From: Alloalcanivorax profundimaris
GTDB taxonomy: Bacteria > Pseudomonadota > Gammaproteobacteria > Pseudomonadales > Alcanivoracaceae
Length of the DNA: 64,000 nt
Reading direction: 5' to 3'
Assembly (NCBI RefSeq): GCF_015265435.1
Contig: NZ_JABJWH010000037.1
Coordinates: forward strand, 62,001-126,000
Shown here: in pieces, positions 46,286-54,288 of the stretch
How the letters are laid out: each line of letters starts with the position of its first letter
Position numbering within the stretch: the first letter of the stretch is position 1
Notes under the pieces: generated by a model
What the model was told of the DNA's origin: nothing
The model's input: the letters and a program-made list of their open reading frames with translations, nothing else
Database searches by the model: none
Program-made: the position numbers and the translations under genes

Positions 46286-47164
46286 ATGCAGCACTGGGAC
46301 CGCATCGAGGCCTTCGTCGAAGTAGTGCGGCACGAATCCTTCGCCGGCGCCGCCCGTGCCCTGGGCGTCTCCAGTTCCCATGTGAGCCGGCTGGTGGCGC
46401 GGCTGGAGAAGGAGCTGGGCACTCAGTTGCTCTACCGGACCACCCGGCGGCTGGGCCTCACCGACGCCGGCACCGTCTATTACGAACACTGCGCCCAGCT
46501 GTTCGACGGCTTCCAGGAAGCGCTCACCGCCATCAGCGACTACCAGCAGCAGCCCAAGGGCGTGCTCAAGCTCACCTGCGCCACCACCTTCGGCGAGAAA
46601 TTCATCGCCCCGGTGGTCAACGATTTCCTGGTCGCCCACCCGCAGCTGTCGGTGCGCATGGACTTCACCAACCGCCGCGTGGACATCATCGACGAAGGCT
46701 TCGACGTGGCGATTCGCACCGGCGCCCTGCCCGATTCCACCCTGATCGCCCGCAAGCTGTGCGAGCGGCGCGAGTACGTGGTCGGCTCGGCGGCCTACTT
46801 CGACCGCCATCCGCGCCCCCACACCCTGGGGGAACTGGGCGGCCACAACTGCCTGCTGGGTTCCATGGACCACTGGGCCTTCGACGTGGACGGCCAGCAT
46901 CGCACCTTGCGGGTGCAGGGCAACTGGCGGGCCAATTCCGGCCTGGCCCTGCTGGACGCCGCCCGCAAGGGGCTGGGCCTGGTGCAGCTGCCGGATTACT
47001 ACGTGCGCGACGGGCTCGACGATGGCTCGCTGATTTCGGTGCTGGACCAGTACGCCTGCCATCACACGGCGGTCTGGGTGGTCTACCCCCGGCACCGGCA
47101 TCTCTCGCCCAAGGTGCGGCAGTTCGTGGACTTCCTGGTGGCGGCCATGGCGGATCGCGACTGA
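46286..47164 (+). CDS. LysR-type transcriptional regulator
   Basis: A 292-residue regulator. The start at 46286 is supported by GGAGAG six bases upstream and gives the typical MQHWDRIEAFVEVV. The HTH spans about residues 13-40 (SFAGAARALGVSSSHVSRLV). The effector domain (about 90-290) belongs to the CrgA-like group (LKLTCATTFGEKFIAPVVNDFL). It probably controls the divergent frmA. The last codons and stop lie in a partial REP-like element (47154-47169). Confidence 0.9.
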   Translation: MQHWDRIEAFVEVVRHESFAGAARALGVSSSHVSRLVARLEKELGTQLLYRTTRRLGLTDAGTVYYEHCAQLFDGFQEALTAISDYQQQPKGVLKLTCATTFGEKFIAPVVNDFLVAHPQLSVRMDFTNRRVDIIDEGFDVAIRTGALPDSTLIARKLCERREYVVGSAAYFDRHPRPHTLGELGGHNCLLGSMDHWAFDVDGQHRTLRVQGNWRANSGLALLDAARKGLGLVQLPDYYVRDGLDDGSLISVLDQYACHHTAVWVVYPRHRHLSPKVRQFVDFLVAAMADRD

Positions 47165-47169
47165 AGCGG
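47154..47169. repeat. partial REP-like element at the LysR stop, copy 9
   Basis: ATCGCGACTGAAGCGG, one arm of the repeat, forms the last two codons (R, D) and TGA of the LysR gene. The other arm is missing. Confidence 0.65.
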
Positions 47170-47246
47170 TCCGGGCCTTGAAAGGTGCTTCACCCGCCGT
47201 CAGGTACATCCCGTTGACGGATTAACCCGATCGGCAAGGAGAGAAC

Positions 47247-48059
47247 ATGGCTAAGGCGAGCATTCCGTCCCTGGGGCTGGGCACCTTCCGGCTCAAGGGC
47301 GAGCAACTGATGGGCAGCATCCACAAGGCCCTGGATCTGGGCTACCGCCACATCGACACCGCCCAGATGTACGACAACGAGGAAACCGTGGGCGCCGCCC
47401 TGGACGCCCATGACGTGCCCCGCGATGAGGTGTTCCTGACCACCAAGATCTGGCACGACCGGCTGCGCCACGACGACCTGCTGAAGAGCCTGCAGGAAAG
47501 CGTCAACCGGCTGCGCGTCGACAGCGTGGACCTGGCCCTGATCCATTGGCCCAGCCCCGGCGACGAAGTGCCCATGGAGGAATACATCGGCGCCCTGGCG
47601 GAGGCCAAACAACGGGGCCTGGCCAGGCAAGTGGGCGTATCCAACTTCACCGTCGCCCAGCTTGAGAAAGCACGCGGCCTGCCCGGCGGCGAGCACCTGA
47701 TCACCAACCAGGTGGAAGTGCACCCCTTCCTCACCAACCGCAAGGTGATCGAGGCGGTGAAGAGCGCCGGCCTCACCGTTACCGCCTACATGCCCCTGGC
47801 GGTGGGCAAGGTGATGGAGGACGACACCCTCAAGAAGCTGGCCGAGAAGTACGACGCCACCCCGGCCCAGCTGGTGCTGGCCTGGCTGCACCAGCAGGGC
47901 ATCGTGGTGATCCCCTCGTCCACCAAGGAAGCGCACCTGAAGGCCAACCTGGCGGCCCTGGATCTGCGCATCGAGGACGACGACGTGGCCATCATCGAGA
48001 GCCTGGATCGCGGCGAACGCATCGCCGACCCGGATTTCGCCCCGGACTGGGACCGCTAG
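47247..48059 (+). CDS. aldo/keto reductase (DkgB-like)
   Basis: A 270-residue NADPH-dependent carbonyl reductase. The catalytic tetrad is visible: Asp in GYRHIDTAQMYDNEE, the Tyr within the same segment, Lys in TTKIWHDR and His in LALIHWPSP. The closest recognisable relatives are 2,5-diketo-D-gluconate/methylglyoxal reductases. It has AAGGAGAG before the ATG. It may serve aldehyde detoxification together with the neighbouring frmA-fghA. Confidence 0.9.
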   Translation: MAKASIPSLGLGTFRLKGEQLMGSIHKALDLGYRHIDTAQMYDNEETVGAALDAHDVPRDEVFLTTKIWHDRLRHDDLLKSLQESVNRLRVDSVDLALIHWPSPGDEVPMEEYIGALAEAKQRGLARQVGVSNFTVAQLEKARGLPGGEHLITNQVEVHPFLTNRKVIEAVKSAGLTVTAYMPLAVGKVMEDDTLKKLAEKYDATPAQLVLAWLHQQGIVVIPSSTKEAHLKANLAALDLRIEDDDVAIIESLDRGERIADPDFAPDWDR

Positions 48060-48136
48060 GCCGCGCCGTGACTTGTACGCCACTGGCCTCCATGGTACCT
48101 GTTCTTTGAACTGGTTCCGGTTTTTGGAGGTCGAGG

Positions 48137-49192
48137 GTGACGTCTTCCGGGCAGGCGGACCGCCAGGAGGCTGGTCTGCCCCACGATTTGTTCCGCGCCG
48201 AACGCTTTCCCGAGGCGGACCGCTTCCCGGTCTGGCGGCAAAGCGTGCGCCCCCTGTTCGATTCCGTGCCCGCCGCCGGCGGTGACTTCCACGCCTGGGT
48301 GGAAAGCTACGACCTGCGCGAGGTGTTCATGGCCCGCTGCGGGTTCACGCCGCTGGCGTTTCAACGCCACCCCGGCCGCGACGAGGCCGAGGGCGGTGAT
48401 CACTGGCTGGTGCAGCTCTACCAGCAGGGTGGTTACCTGGGCCACAACGGCGACCGGCCGGTGCGTGTGGGCGCCGGGGACATCGGCCTGCTGGACCTGG
48501 GCCGCACCCTGGAGACCCGGGCGCCCACCTCCCAGGTGCTGTCCGTGGTGATTCCCCGGGAAGTGTTCGCGGCGCTGACCCCCGGGGTGCGGCCCCGCCA
48601 CGGCCAGGTGCTGGCGGCGGGCCGTCCGGTGACCACCATCCTCGCCCATCATCTGGTGTCGGTGTGGCACAGCCTGCCGTCGCTGACCCTGGCCGACCTG
48701 GACGGCGTCAACCGCCTTCTGGTGGGGGCCGTGGCCGGCGCCTTCGCCGGCCCGGACGCCCCGGGCGCCCGGCCGTCGGAGGCCGGCGGCCTGGCCCTGG
48801 AGCGGGCCGGGCTGGACGCCATGCTCGTCTACATCCGGGCCCATCTCGATGAGGACCTGTCGCCGACGCGGCTGTGCCGTCGCTTTGGCTGCTCGCGCAG
48901 CCGGCTCTACCGGTTGTTCCAGCCCCTGGGCGGCATCGCCGCCTATGTCCGCGAGCAGCGCCTGGAGCGCTGCTTCCGGGATCTGCGCCGCGCCCCGATC
49001 ACCGGCGACCGGGTGGTGGACGTGGCTCTGCGCTGGGGCTTCGACAGCCAGAGCCATTTCTGCCGGCTGTTCCGCCGCGCCTTCGCCATGACGCCCAGCG
49101 ACGCCATCGAGCAGGCCCGCGCCGGAGAGGGCGACCCGCTGCCCCGGGCGCTGGCCAGCCCCGCCTTCCACCACTGGTTGCGCCAGCTCTAG
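48137..49192 (+). CDS. AraC family transcriptional regulator
   Basis: A 351-residue regulator starting with GTG at 48137, GGAGG six bases upstream. The N-terminal about 200 residues form the FeaR/NitR-type sensing domain (WVESYDLREVFMARCGFTPLA, DIGLLDLGRTLETRAP). The C-terminal double HTH (about 240-330) includes LSPTRLCRRFGCSRSRLYRLF and DVALRWGFDSQSHFCRLFRR. Its target is unknown; the adjacent aldo/keto reductase is a possible one. The 228 bases after it hold no gene I can support. Confidence 0.88.
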   Translation: MTSSGQADRQEAGLPHDLFRAERFPEADRFPVWRQSVRPLFDSVPAAGGDFHAWVESYDLREVFMARCGFTPLAFQRHPGRDEAEGGDHWLVQLYQQGGYLGHNGDRPVRVGAGDIGLLDLGRTLETRAPTSQVLSVVIPREVFAALTPGVRPRHGQVLAAGRPVTTILAHHLVSVWHSLPSLTLADLDGVNRLLVGAVAGAFAGPDAPGARPSEAGGLALERAGLDAMLVYIRAHLDEDLSPTRLCRRFGCSRSRLYRLFQPLGGIAAYVREQRLERCFRDLRRAPITGDRVVDVALRWGFDSQSHFCRLFRRAFAMTPSDAIEQARAGEGDPLPRALASPAFHHWLRQL

Positions 49193-49420
49193 CGCGGGGG
49201 GACACACGGACAACGTTTTCGGGACGGACGGGCAAGCCGGGCCTCCGCTTGCACTGCAAAATGATGCCTTGATCGCCGCGCCCGGGGGGGAACCTGGGGT
49301 TGTGGGCTGTCCGCGACGGCCATCGACCAGCAAGGTGGCGATCAACGGCACCGGAACCGAAACCCGCCGCCGGGCCTACCGGGGGGAAGGGCCTGGCGGC
49401 GGGGTTCCGGCCAGCCGTTT

Positions 49421-50308
49421 TCAAGGCACCGCCAGGTGCCGCCCGAGAAACGCCATGCCGGCCTCTTCCGCGCCGCCGCCGAACAGAAAGGCGGCCACGT
49501 GCCCGCGTCCCTTCATCAGATAGAGTTCATTGTCCACGCCATTGGCCAGCAAGGCCCGGCGCATGATCCGTGCGTGTTCCACCGGTACCACGCCATCCCA
49601 GGTACCGTGGTACAGGAACATCGGCGGCGTGTGGCCGGTGACCTGAGTCACCGGCGACGCCTGGGCGTACACGGCGGGAATCTCGTCCTGGCCGCCGCCC
49701 AGGAATTGCGGCACCAGTTCACCCCCCTGGAAAAGGCGCAGGTCGGTGGGCGTGCCGCCGGCCACCACCGCCCGGGGGCGGGTCACCGGGCCGCCGTGGG
49801 GGCGGTTCAGCGGGCTGTCCGGGTTGGCCGCCACGGTGGCCAGCAGGGTCACCAGGTGGGCTCCGGAGGAATAGCCCCAGGCGCCGACCCGGGCCCGATC
49901 CACGCCGTAGTCGTCGGCGTGGGTGTGCAGCCAGCGCATGGCCATTTGCAGATCCTGGAGCTGGGCCGGGAAGGTATGGGCCGGCGCGAACCGGTACTCA
50001 ATGTTCACCGCCACGAAACCGTGCTCCGCCAGATCCCGGGACAGATCGGCCATGTCCGCCTTGGAGCGGCGTGCCCAGCCGCCGCCGTGCACCACCAGCA
50101 CCGCCGGGTAGCGGCCCTCGGCGCGGGGGCGGTACAGGTCCGCGTGCAGGGCCTGGGGCCAGTCCGCCGGGGTATAGACCCGGTCACGGATCACGGTGAC
50201 CGCCTCGGAGTGGGCCGTCGGCGCGGCGGTGGGGGTGTCGGGGGCGCCCAGGTGGCGCGTACAGCCAACCAGGGCGGCGAGGATCAGGAATAGCGGCAAC
50301 AGGCGCAT
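49421..50308 (-). CDS. alpha/beta-hydrolase lipoprotein (carboxylesterase type)
   Basis: A 295-residue envelope esterase. The start at 50308 (ACGGAG five bases upstream) opens a lipoprotein signal with lipobox LVGC near residue 16. The oxyanion motif HGGGWARRS is at about 75-83, the nucleophile elbow GYSSGAH at about 145-151, the Asp in YHGTWDGVVP and the His in GRGHVAAF. This is the hormone-sensitive-lipase/BD-FAE pattern. The substrate is unknown. Confidence 0.85.
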   Translation of the reverse strand: MRLLPLFLILAALVGCTRHLGAPDTPTAAPTAHSEAVTVIRDRVYTPADWPQALHADLYRPRAEGRYPAVLVVHGGGWARRSKADMADLSRDLAEHGFVAVNIEYRFAPAHTFPAQLQDLQMAMRWLHTHADDYGVDRARVGAWGYSSGAHLVTLLATVAANPDSPLNRPHGGPVTRPRAVVAGGTPTDLRLFQGGELVPQFLGGGQDEIPAVYAQASPVTQVTGHTPPMFLYHGTWDGVVPVEHARIMRRALLANGVDNELYLMKGRGHVAAFLFGGGAEEAGMAFLGRHLAVP

Positions 50309-50368
50309 GGCGTCTCCGTGCGGGCAAAACGCCATGCTGGCCGGGCCGTGATCAAGGGCGGGTGAGGG

Positions 50369-51313
50369 TCAGGCCTCGAAGGCGGGATCGTCGACGATCA
50401 TGCCCAGGCTGATGGCGCCGGGGCCGATGTTCACCGCGCCGGTGAGGCCCATGGTGCTGAGCAGCAAGGCCACGTCGTGGGCGCGGGCGGCTTCGGCGAG
50501 CTTGTCAAAGCCCGGCATCTGGCGGATGCGGCTCTCGTCGCCGGCGTAGCTCACGCAGATCACCGGCGCCGCCAGGCCGCGCTCGATGCAGCGCACCCCG
50601 TGACGGAACATCGCCTCCACGCCGGCGTCGAAGCCGCGCATCTTGGCCACCGGGAAGGTCTCGTCCTGGCGCGCGCAGAGCACCGGCTTGATGTCCAGGG
50701 CGTTGCCAAGAAGGGCGCCGGCCCAGCTCACGCTCTTGTCGCCGCGTTTCTTGGCGCGCTTGTGCAGGTAATAAATGTCCGGCACCACCGCGTAGCCGGT
50801 GGCCTGGCTGGCCAGCACTTCCACGGTTTGCCGGATCTCGGTGATCTTCATGCCGGACTGGATCAGCCGGGCGGTTTCCGCCGCCAGGGCGCCCTGGCCG
50901 GCGAACAGGGTCTGGCTGTCGGTCACGCGCAGCGCGAACGGGCCTTCCACGCCGGCTTCCTTGCGGATCGGTTTGTACTCGCGAAGGATGGCGTGGGACG
51001 CCTCGGTGGCGTTGTCGAAGATCGGGCTGCGGCTCTTGGGCACGGTCTGCACCAGGGCGTAGTCGAAATCCACCACCACCTTGTCCAGGAACAGGGCCTT
51101 GATCTGCTCCATGGTGAAGGGCACCGAGACCGCGTCATGGGCCTTTTCCGCCACTTCCGTGGCGTAGAACTGGCGGGTGCGCTCCGGGTCGCGGTCGTCG
51201 ACGATGACCTGCTCCCCCAGTTTGATGGAAACCGGCAGAATCAGAATGCCGTGCTCTTCAATAAAGGACTTGGGCAGATCGCAACCGGAATCCACCACCA
51301 GACCGATTCTCAT
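50369..51313 (-). CDS. DegV family fatty-acid-binding protein
   Basis: A 314-residue protein of the DegV/FakB family; characterised members bind one fatty acid and present it to a kinase. The N-terminus MRIGLVVDSGCDLP and the EDD-fold pattern are typical. The start is set at the ATG at 51313, although a GTG five codons upstream is possible. No FakA kinase gene is in the window. Gammaproteobacterial DegV proteins are functionally uncharacterised, so the ligand role is family inference. Confidence 0.85.
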   Translation of the reverse strand: MRIGLVVDSGCDLPKSFIEEHGILILPVSIKLGEQVIVDDRDPERTRQFYATEVAEKAHDAVSVPFTMEQIKALFLDKVVVDFDYALVQTVPKSRSPIFDNATEASHAILREYKPIRKEAGVEGPFALRVTDSQTLFAGQGALAAETARLIQSGMKITEIRQTVEVLASQATGYAVVPDIYYLHKRAKKRGDKSVSWAGALLGNALDIKPVLCARQDETFPVAKMRGFDAGVEAMFRHGVRCIERGLAAPVICVSYAGDESRIRQMPGFDKLAEAARAHDVALLLSTMGLTGAVNIGPGAISLGMIVDDPAFEA

Positions 51314-51491
51314 AACAAGGTCCCCCACGGGCTAATGCCGCTTTCTTAAAATGAGTCTAGCGAAAAAAGTGTGACCTGCAACACTACTGAAAAGATCCGG
51401 AAAAGCCCGGGAAAAAGCCTGTGAACGGCTTCCTTGCGAGAGTGGGGAATCGGAGTCGCCGGGCGGCGGGGCGCCGCCGCCCGGTGTCGGA

Positions 51492-52328
51492 TCAGGGTTT
51501 GCGGAAACGAAACACGCCCCAGCACAGATGGCCGTGGTCGCCGCCTTCCACCCAGTGCTCGAGACCTTTCCGCATGCGCTCGATGTAAGCCGGCGAAATG
51601 TCGCCGCGCAGTTCCGGCTCCCGGGCCCGGGTTTCCCCGAGCACGCGTCCGTAATGACGGGGCAACTGCCGGGAGTGGTCCTCGAAGCCGATTTCCTCCA
51701 GGCCGTTGGCCGCGCATTGCTCCCGGTAAAAGCCCGGCGAGCCCAGGGTGTCCAGGTGCAGCCGGTCGAGGATCGGCTGCAGCACGCCGTCCGGGCAGTG
51801 GTCGGTGCGCATCGGATCGGTGAAGATGAACACGCCGCCGGGCTTGAGCAGGCGCGCCACTTCGCGGACCACGGCGGCCCGCTCGCCGCTGTGCAGCAGG
51901 GCGTCCTGGGACCAGACCACGTCGAAGCTGCCGTCCTCGAAGGGCGTGGCTTCGAAGTTGCCGTCCGTGACCTCCACCAGATGGTCGAGGCCCTCGCTTT
52001 CGTTGAGGGCGCGGTCCCGTTCGTTCTCCACCTCGGACAGGTTCAGCGCCGTCACCCGGCAGCCGTAGTTACGCGCCAGAAAGCGGGCGGCGCCGCCGAA
52101 GCCGGCGCCCAGGTCGATGACCCGGTGTTCCGGGGTCAGCTCGCCCACCATGTCCGCCATGTGCGCCACGGTACGGCGGCTGGCGTCGAAGATCGGCTCC
52201 TCATCGTTTTCGTAGAGCCCCACATGAATGTCCTCGCCGCCCCACACCCGGGCGTAGAACTGGTCGGCGTCGTCGCTGTTGTAGTAGTCGCGGGCGGTGT
52301 TCACCGCGTTACTGTAGGCGCTGTTCAT
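51492..52328 (-). CDS. sarcosine/dimethylglycine N-methyltransferase
   Basis: A 278-residue SAM-dependent methyltransferase catalysing the second and third steps of betaine synthesis from glycine (sarcosine to dimethylglycine to betaine). Motif I VIDLGAGFGGAARFLARNYG is at about 70-89. SDMT-specific segments include YNSDDADQFYARVWGGEDIHVGLY near the N-terminus, WSQDALLHSGER and the C-terminal GGDHGHLCWGVFRF. The start is at 52328, overlapping the first enzyme's stop by 4 bases. The open frame continues upstream but only as a shadow of the neighbour. Confidence 0.92.
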   Translation of the reverse strand: MNSAYSNAVNTARDYYNSDDADQFYARVWGGEDIHVGLYENDEEPIFDASRRTVAHMADMVGELTPEHRVIDLGAGFGGAARFLARNYGCRVTALNLSEVENERDRALNESEGLDHLVEVTDGNFEATPFEDGSFDVVWSQDALLHSGERAAVVREVARLLKPGGVFIFTDPMRTDHCPDGVLQPILDRLHLDTLGSPGFYREQCAANGLEEIGFEDHSRQLPRHYGRVLGETRAREPELRGDISPAYIERMRKGLEHWVEGGDHGHLCWGVFRFRKP

Positions 52329-53137
52329 GAGTCGGTCTCCACGTAGCTCTTCTGCGCGCAATGAATGAAGAAGTCCGGTTCCGCGTCGCGGTAGGTCTCC
52401 TTGAAATCGCCGTAGGTTTCCACCTGCTGGAAGCCCACTTCGCGCATCAGCCGGCGCACGTAGTTCTTGCGCAGCGGGTACATGTTCAGATGAAACACGG
52501 ATTGGTCCGGAAAGGCGTAGCGGAACCGGGCCAGGCCGTGATCCACGTACTCCGGATACACCGAGACGTCGTCGCCGCAGTAGTAGTAGGTGTGTTTGCT
52601 GGAATAGCCCAGATCCAGAATGGCGTCGTAATTGCGCTGATCGAGAATCAGCAGGCCGTCGTGGGTGAGCGCCGAATAGAATTCCGCCAGGGTCTTGCGC
52701 CGGTCGTGTTCGTTGAACAGATGGGTAAAGGAATTGCCCAGGCAGATGATGGCGTCGTAGCGGCCGTGCACGTCCCGGTTGAGCCAGCGCCAGTCGGATT
52801 GAATGGTACGTAGAATATGGCCGCGCTTGCGACCGTTGCTGAAGGCCTTGGACAGCATTTCCGGGCTGCCGTCGGCGCTCACCAGGTCGAAGCCCGCTTC
52901 CATCAGCCGCACCGAATGAAAGCCGGTGCCGCAGGCCACGTCGAGCACCCGTTTGGCGCCGTGTTCCTTGAGCTTCTGGATGAAGAAATCGCCTTCGCTG
53001 GCGGCGCGACTGTCCCAGTCGATGAGATCGTCCCACTTGTTGACGAAGCCGCCGATGTATTCCTCGAGATAATGATCAGTATCGCGACATTCCTCCGGCT
53101 TGCTGCCAAAGGATTGTTCCTGCACCGCAGTATTCAT
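52325..53137 (-). CDS. glycine/sarcosine N-methyltransferase
   Basis: A 270-residue SAM-dependent methyltransferase for the first two methylations of glycine toward glycine betaine, an osmoprotectant. Motif I VLDVACGTGFHSVRLMEAGF is at about 64-83. The N-terminal HYLEEYIGGFVNKWDDLIDW and the middle IICLGNSFTHLFNEHDRR match halophile GSMT enzymes. GAGGAG lies 9 bases before the ATG. With the overlapping second gene it forms the full pathway as two separate proteins; in some halophiles the two are fused. Confidence 0.92.
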   Translation of the reverse strand: MNTAVQEQSFGSKPEECRDTDHYLEEYIGGFVNKWDDLIDWDSRAASEGDFFIQKLKEHGAKRVLDVACGTGFHSVRLMEAGFDLVSADGSPEMLSKAFSNGRKRGHILRTIQSDWRWLNRDVHGRYDAIICLGNSFTHLFNEHDRRKTLAEFYSALTHDGLLILDQRNYDAILDLGYSSKHTYYYCGDDVSVYPEYVDHGLARFRYAFPDQSVFHLNMYPLRKNYVRRLMREVGFQQVETYGDFKETYRDAEPDFFIHCAQKSYVETDS

Positions 53138-53202
53138 GTCGGGTCTCCTCTCGTATCTAACCGCGTACCCGGCCCTCCTGCTGAAAATGAAAGAAAAACG
53201 TC

Positions 53203-53227
53203 AAAAAAGCGGTCGCTCCGGGCGACC
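53203..53227 (-). terminator. intrinsic terminator in the leader of the betaine genes
   Basis: On the minus strand CGGTCGC pairs with GCGACCG around CCGGA and is followed by C and six T residues. It lies 66 bases before the glycine methyltransferase start. It either ends the ahcY-metF transcript or acts as an attenuator for a promoter further upstream. The first reading is simpler; both are open. Confidence 0.8.
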
Positions 53228-53261
53228 GAAAAATCATGGACGAGCGGCGCCGTGGCGCCTC

Positions 53262-53285
53262 GAAAAGACGCGAGCACCGTCTCGC
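53262..53285 (-). promoter_or_regulatory. mutually exclusive hairpins in the betaine-gene leader
   Basis: Minus strand: GCGAG can pair with CTCGC (53285-53281 with 53274-53270), or the overlapping AGACG with CGTCT (53282-53278 with 53270-53266), the latter followed by T4. The two pairings cannot coexist. This is the arrangement expected of an attenuator, but both stems have only five base pairs, so chance is possible. Confidence 0.3.
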
Positions 53286-53371
53286 TGGATCGTTGAATCA
53301 CATCACAAGCTAGAGCATGTGGCGGTCATTTTCCAGGCCTGTGGCGAAGCGCGGTGAGAAAGAGGGAAGGT

Positions 53372-53392
53372 AAGGCGCGCGCTGCGCGCCTT
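53372..53392 (-). terminator. hairpin after metF
   Basis: AAGGCGCGC and GCGCGCCTT form a 9-bp stem with a 3-base loop, starting 8 bases after the metF stop. The downstream minus-strand sequence is pyrimidine-rich but has no clean T-run, so termination would be partial. Confidence 0.5.
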
Positions 53393-53400
53393 GGACGTCC

Positions 53401-54231
53401 TCAAAGCCCCAGGTTGTCGAGGATGCGCAGGATCGGCGCGGCCTGGTTCATGGTGTAGAAGTGCAGGCCCGGCGCGCCCATGGCCAGCAGCCGTTCGCAC
53501 AGGCGGGTCACCACTTCCTCGCCGAAGGCTTTCACCGCCGCTTCGTCGTCGCGGATGTCGTCGAGGCGGCCGCGCAGCCAGCGCGGAATGTCCGCGCCGC
53601 AGTTGTCCGAGAAACGGAACAGGTTGGCCACGTTGAGGATCGGCATGATGCCCGGGTACACCGGCGCGTCGCAGCCACGGCGGCGCAGCTCGTCCATGTA
53701 GTAGCCGTAGGCGTCCGCGTTGTAGAAATACTGGGTGATGCCGCTGTCGGCGCCGGCGTCGATCTTGCGCTTGAAGTGCTCGATGTCGTCGTCGAAGCTG
53801 CGTGATTGCGGGTGGTTCTCCGGATAGGCCGCCACTTCCAGGTTGAAGTGATCGCCGGTTTCCGCGCGGATCAGCGCCACCAGGTCGTCGGCGTACTTCA
53901 CCTCGCTCTGGGCGTAGCCCATGCCCGAGGGCAGGTCGCCGCGCAGTGCCACGATGCGGGTGACGCCCTTTTCCTTGTAGCCGTTCACCAGTTCCATGAT
54001 TTCGTCACGGCTCTGGCCGATGCAGCTCAAATGGGGCGCGGTGTCGGCGTGCTGCTCGCGCAGCAGATCCACCATCTGGCGGGTGTAATCCCGGGTGGAG
54101 CCGCCGGCGCCGAAAGTGCAGGAAAAAAATTCCGGCTTCTTCACCAGCAGTTTTTTCTGGGTGTTCAGCAGTTTCTCCCGGCCCTGTTCGGTCTTGGGCG
54201 GGAAAAACTCGAAGCTGATGCGTTTGCTCAT
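53401..54231 (-). CDS. metF: methylenetetrahydrofolate reductase MetF
   Basis: A 276-residue FAD enzyme reducing 5,10-methylene-THF to 5-methyl-THF, the methyl donor for regenerating methionine from homocysteine. The N-terminal SFEFFPPKTEQGREKL carries the catalytic Glu. The family segments SCTFGAGGSTRDYT, ALRGDLPSGMGY and ITQYFYNADAY are intact. It follows ahcY by 57 bases that hold a long hairpin, so it should be co-transcribed behind the SAH riboswitch. Confidence 0.96.
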   Translation of the reverse strand: MSKRISFEFFPPKTEQGREKLLNTQKKLLVKKPEFFSCTFGAGGSTRDYTRQMVDLLREQHADTAPHLSCIGQSRDEIMELVNGYKEKGVTRIVALRGDLPSGMGYAQSEVKYADDLVALIRAETGDHFNLEVAAYPENHPQSRSFDDDIEHFKRKIDAGADSGITQYFYNADAYGYYMDELRRRGCDAPVYPGIMPILNVANLFRFSDNCGADIPRWLRGRLDDIRDDEAAVKAFGEEVVTRLCERLLAMGAPGLHFYTMNQAAPILRILDNLGL

Positions 54232-54250
54232 GTTTGAAAAGCCTTGTCGT

Positions 54251-54281
54251 GCCCGGCGTTCCCGGTGCGGGAACGCCGGGC
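54251..54281. other. 13-bp hairpin between ahcY and metF
   Basis: GCCCGGCGTTCCC and its exact complement flank a 5-base loop in the 57-base gap. It is very stable but lacks a T-run, so it is more likely to stabilise the ahcY end or tune metF expression than to stop transcription fully. Confidence 0.6.
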
Positions 54282-54288
54282 GCTGGGG

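Noticed and set aside
49193-49420. Small open frames between the AraC gene and the esterase
   Set aside because: They lack ribosome sites and read as high-GC non-coding frames, partly overlapping the esterase end.
51492-53036. 514-residue reading that would fuse sarcosine methyltransferase to an upstream domain
   Set aside because: The N-terminal half is only the shifted frame of the glycine methyltransferase gene; the real start at 52328 has the family N-terminus.
53138-53400. Glycine riboswitch before the glycine methyltransferase gene
   Set aside because: The expected conserved segments of the glycine aptamer were not found; the leader is structured but different.
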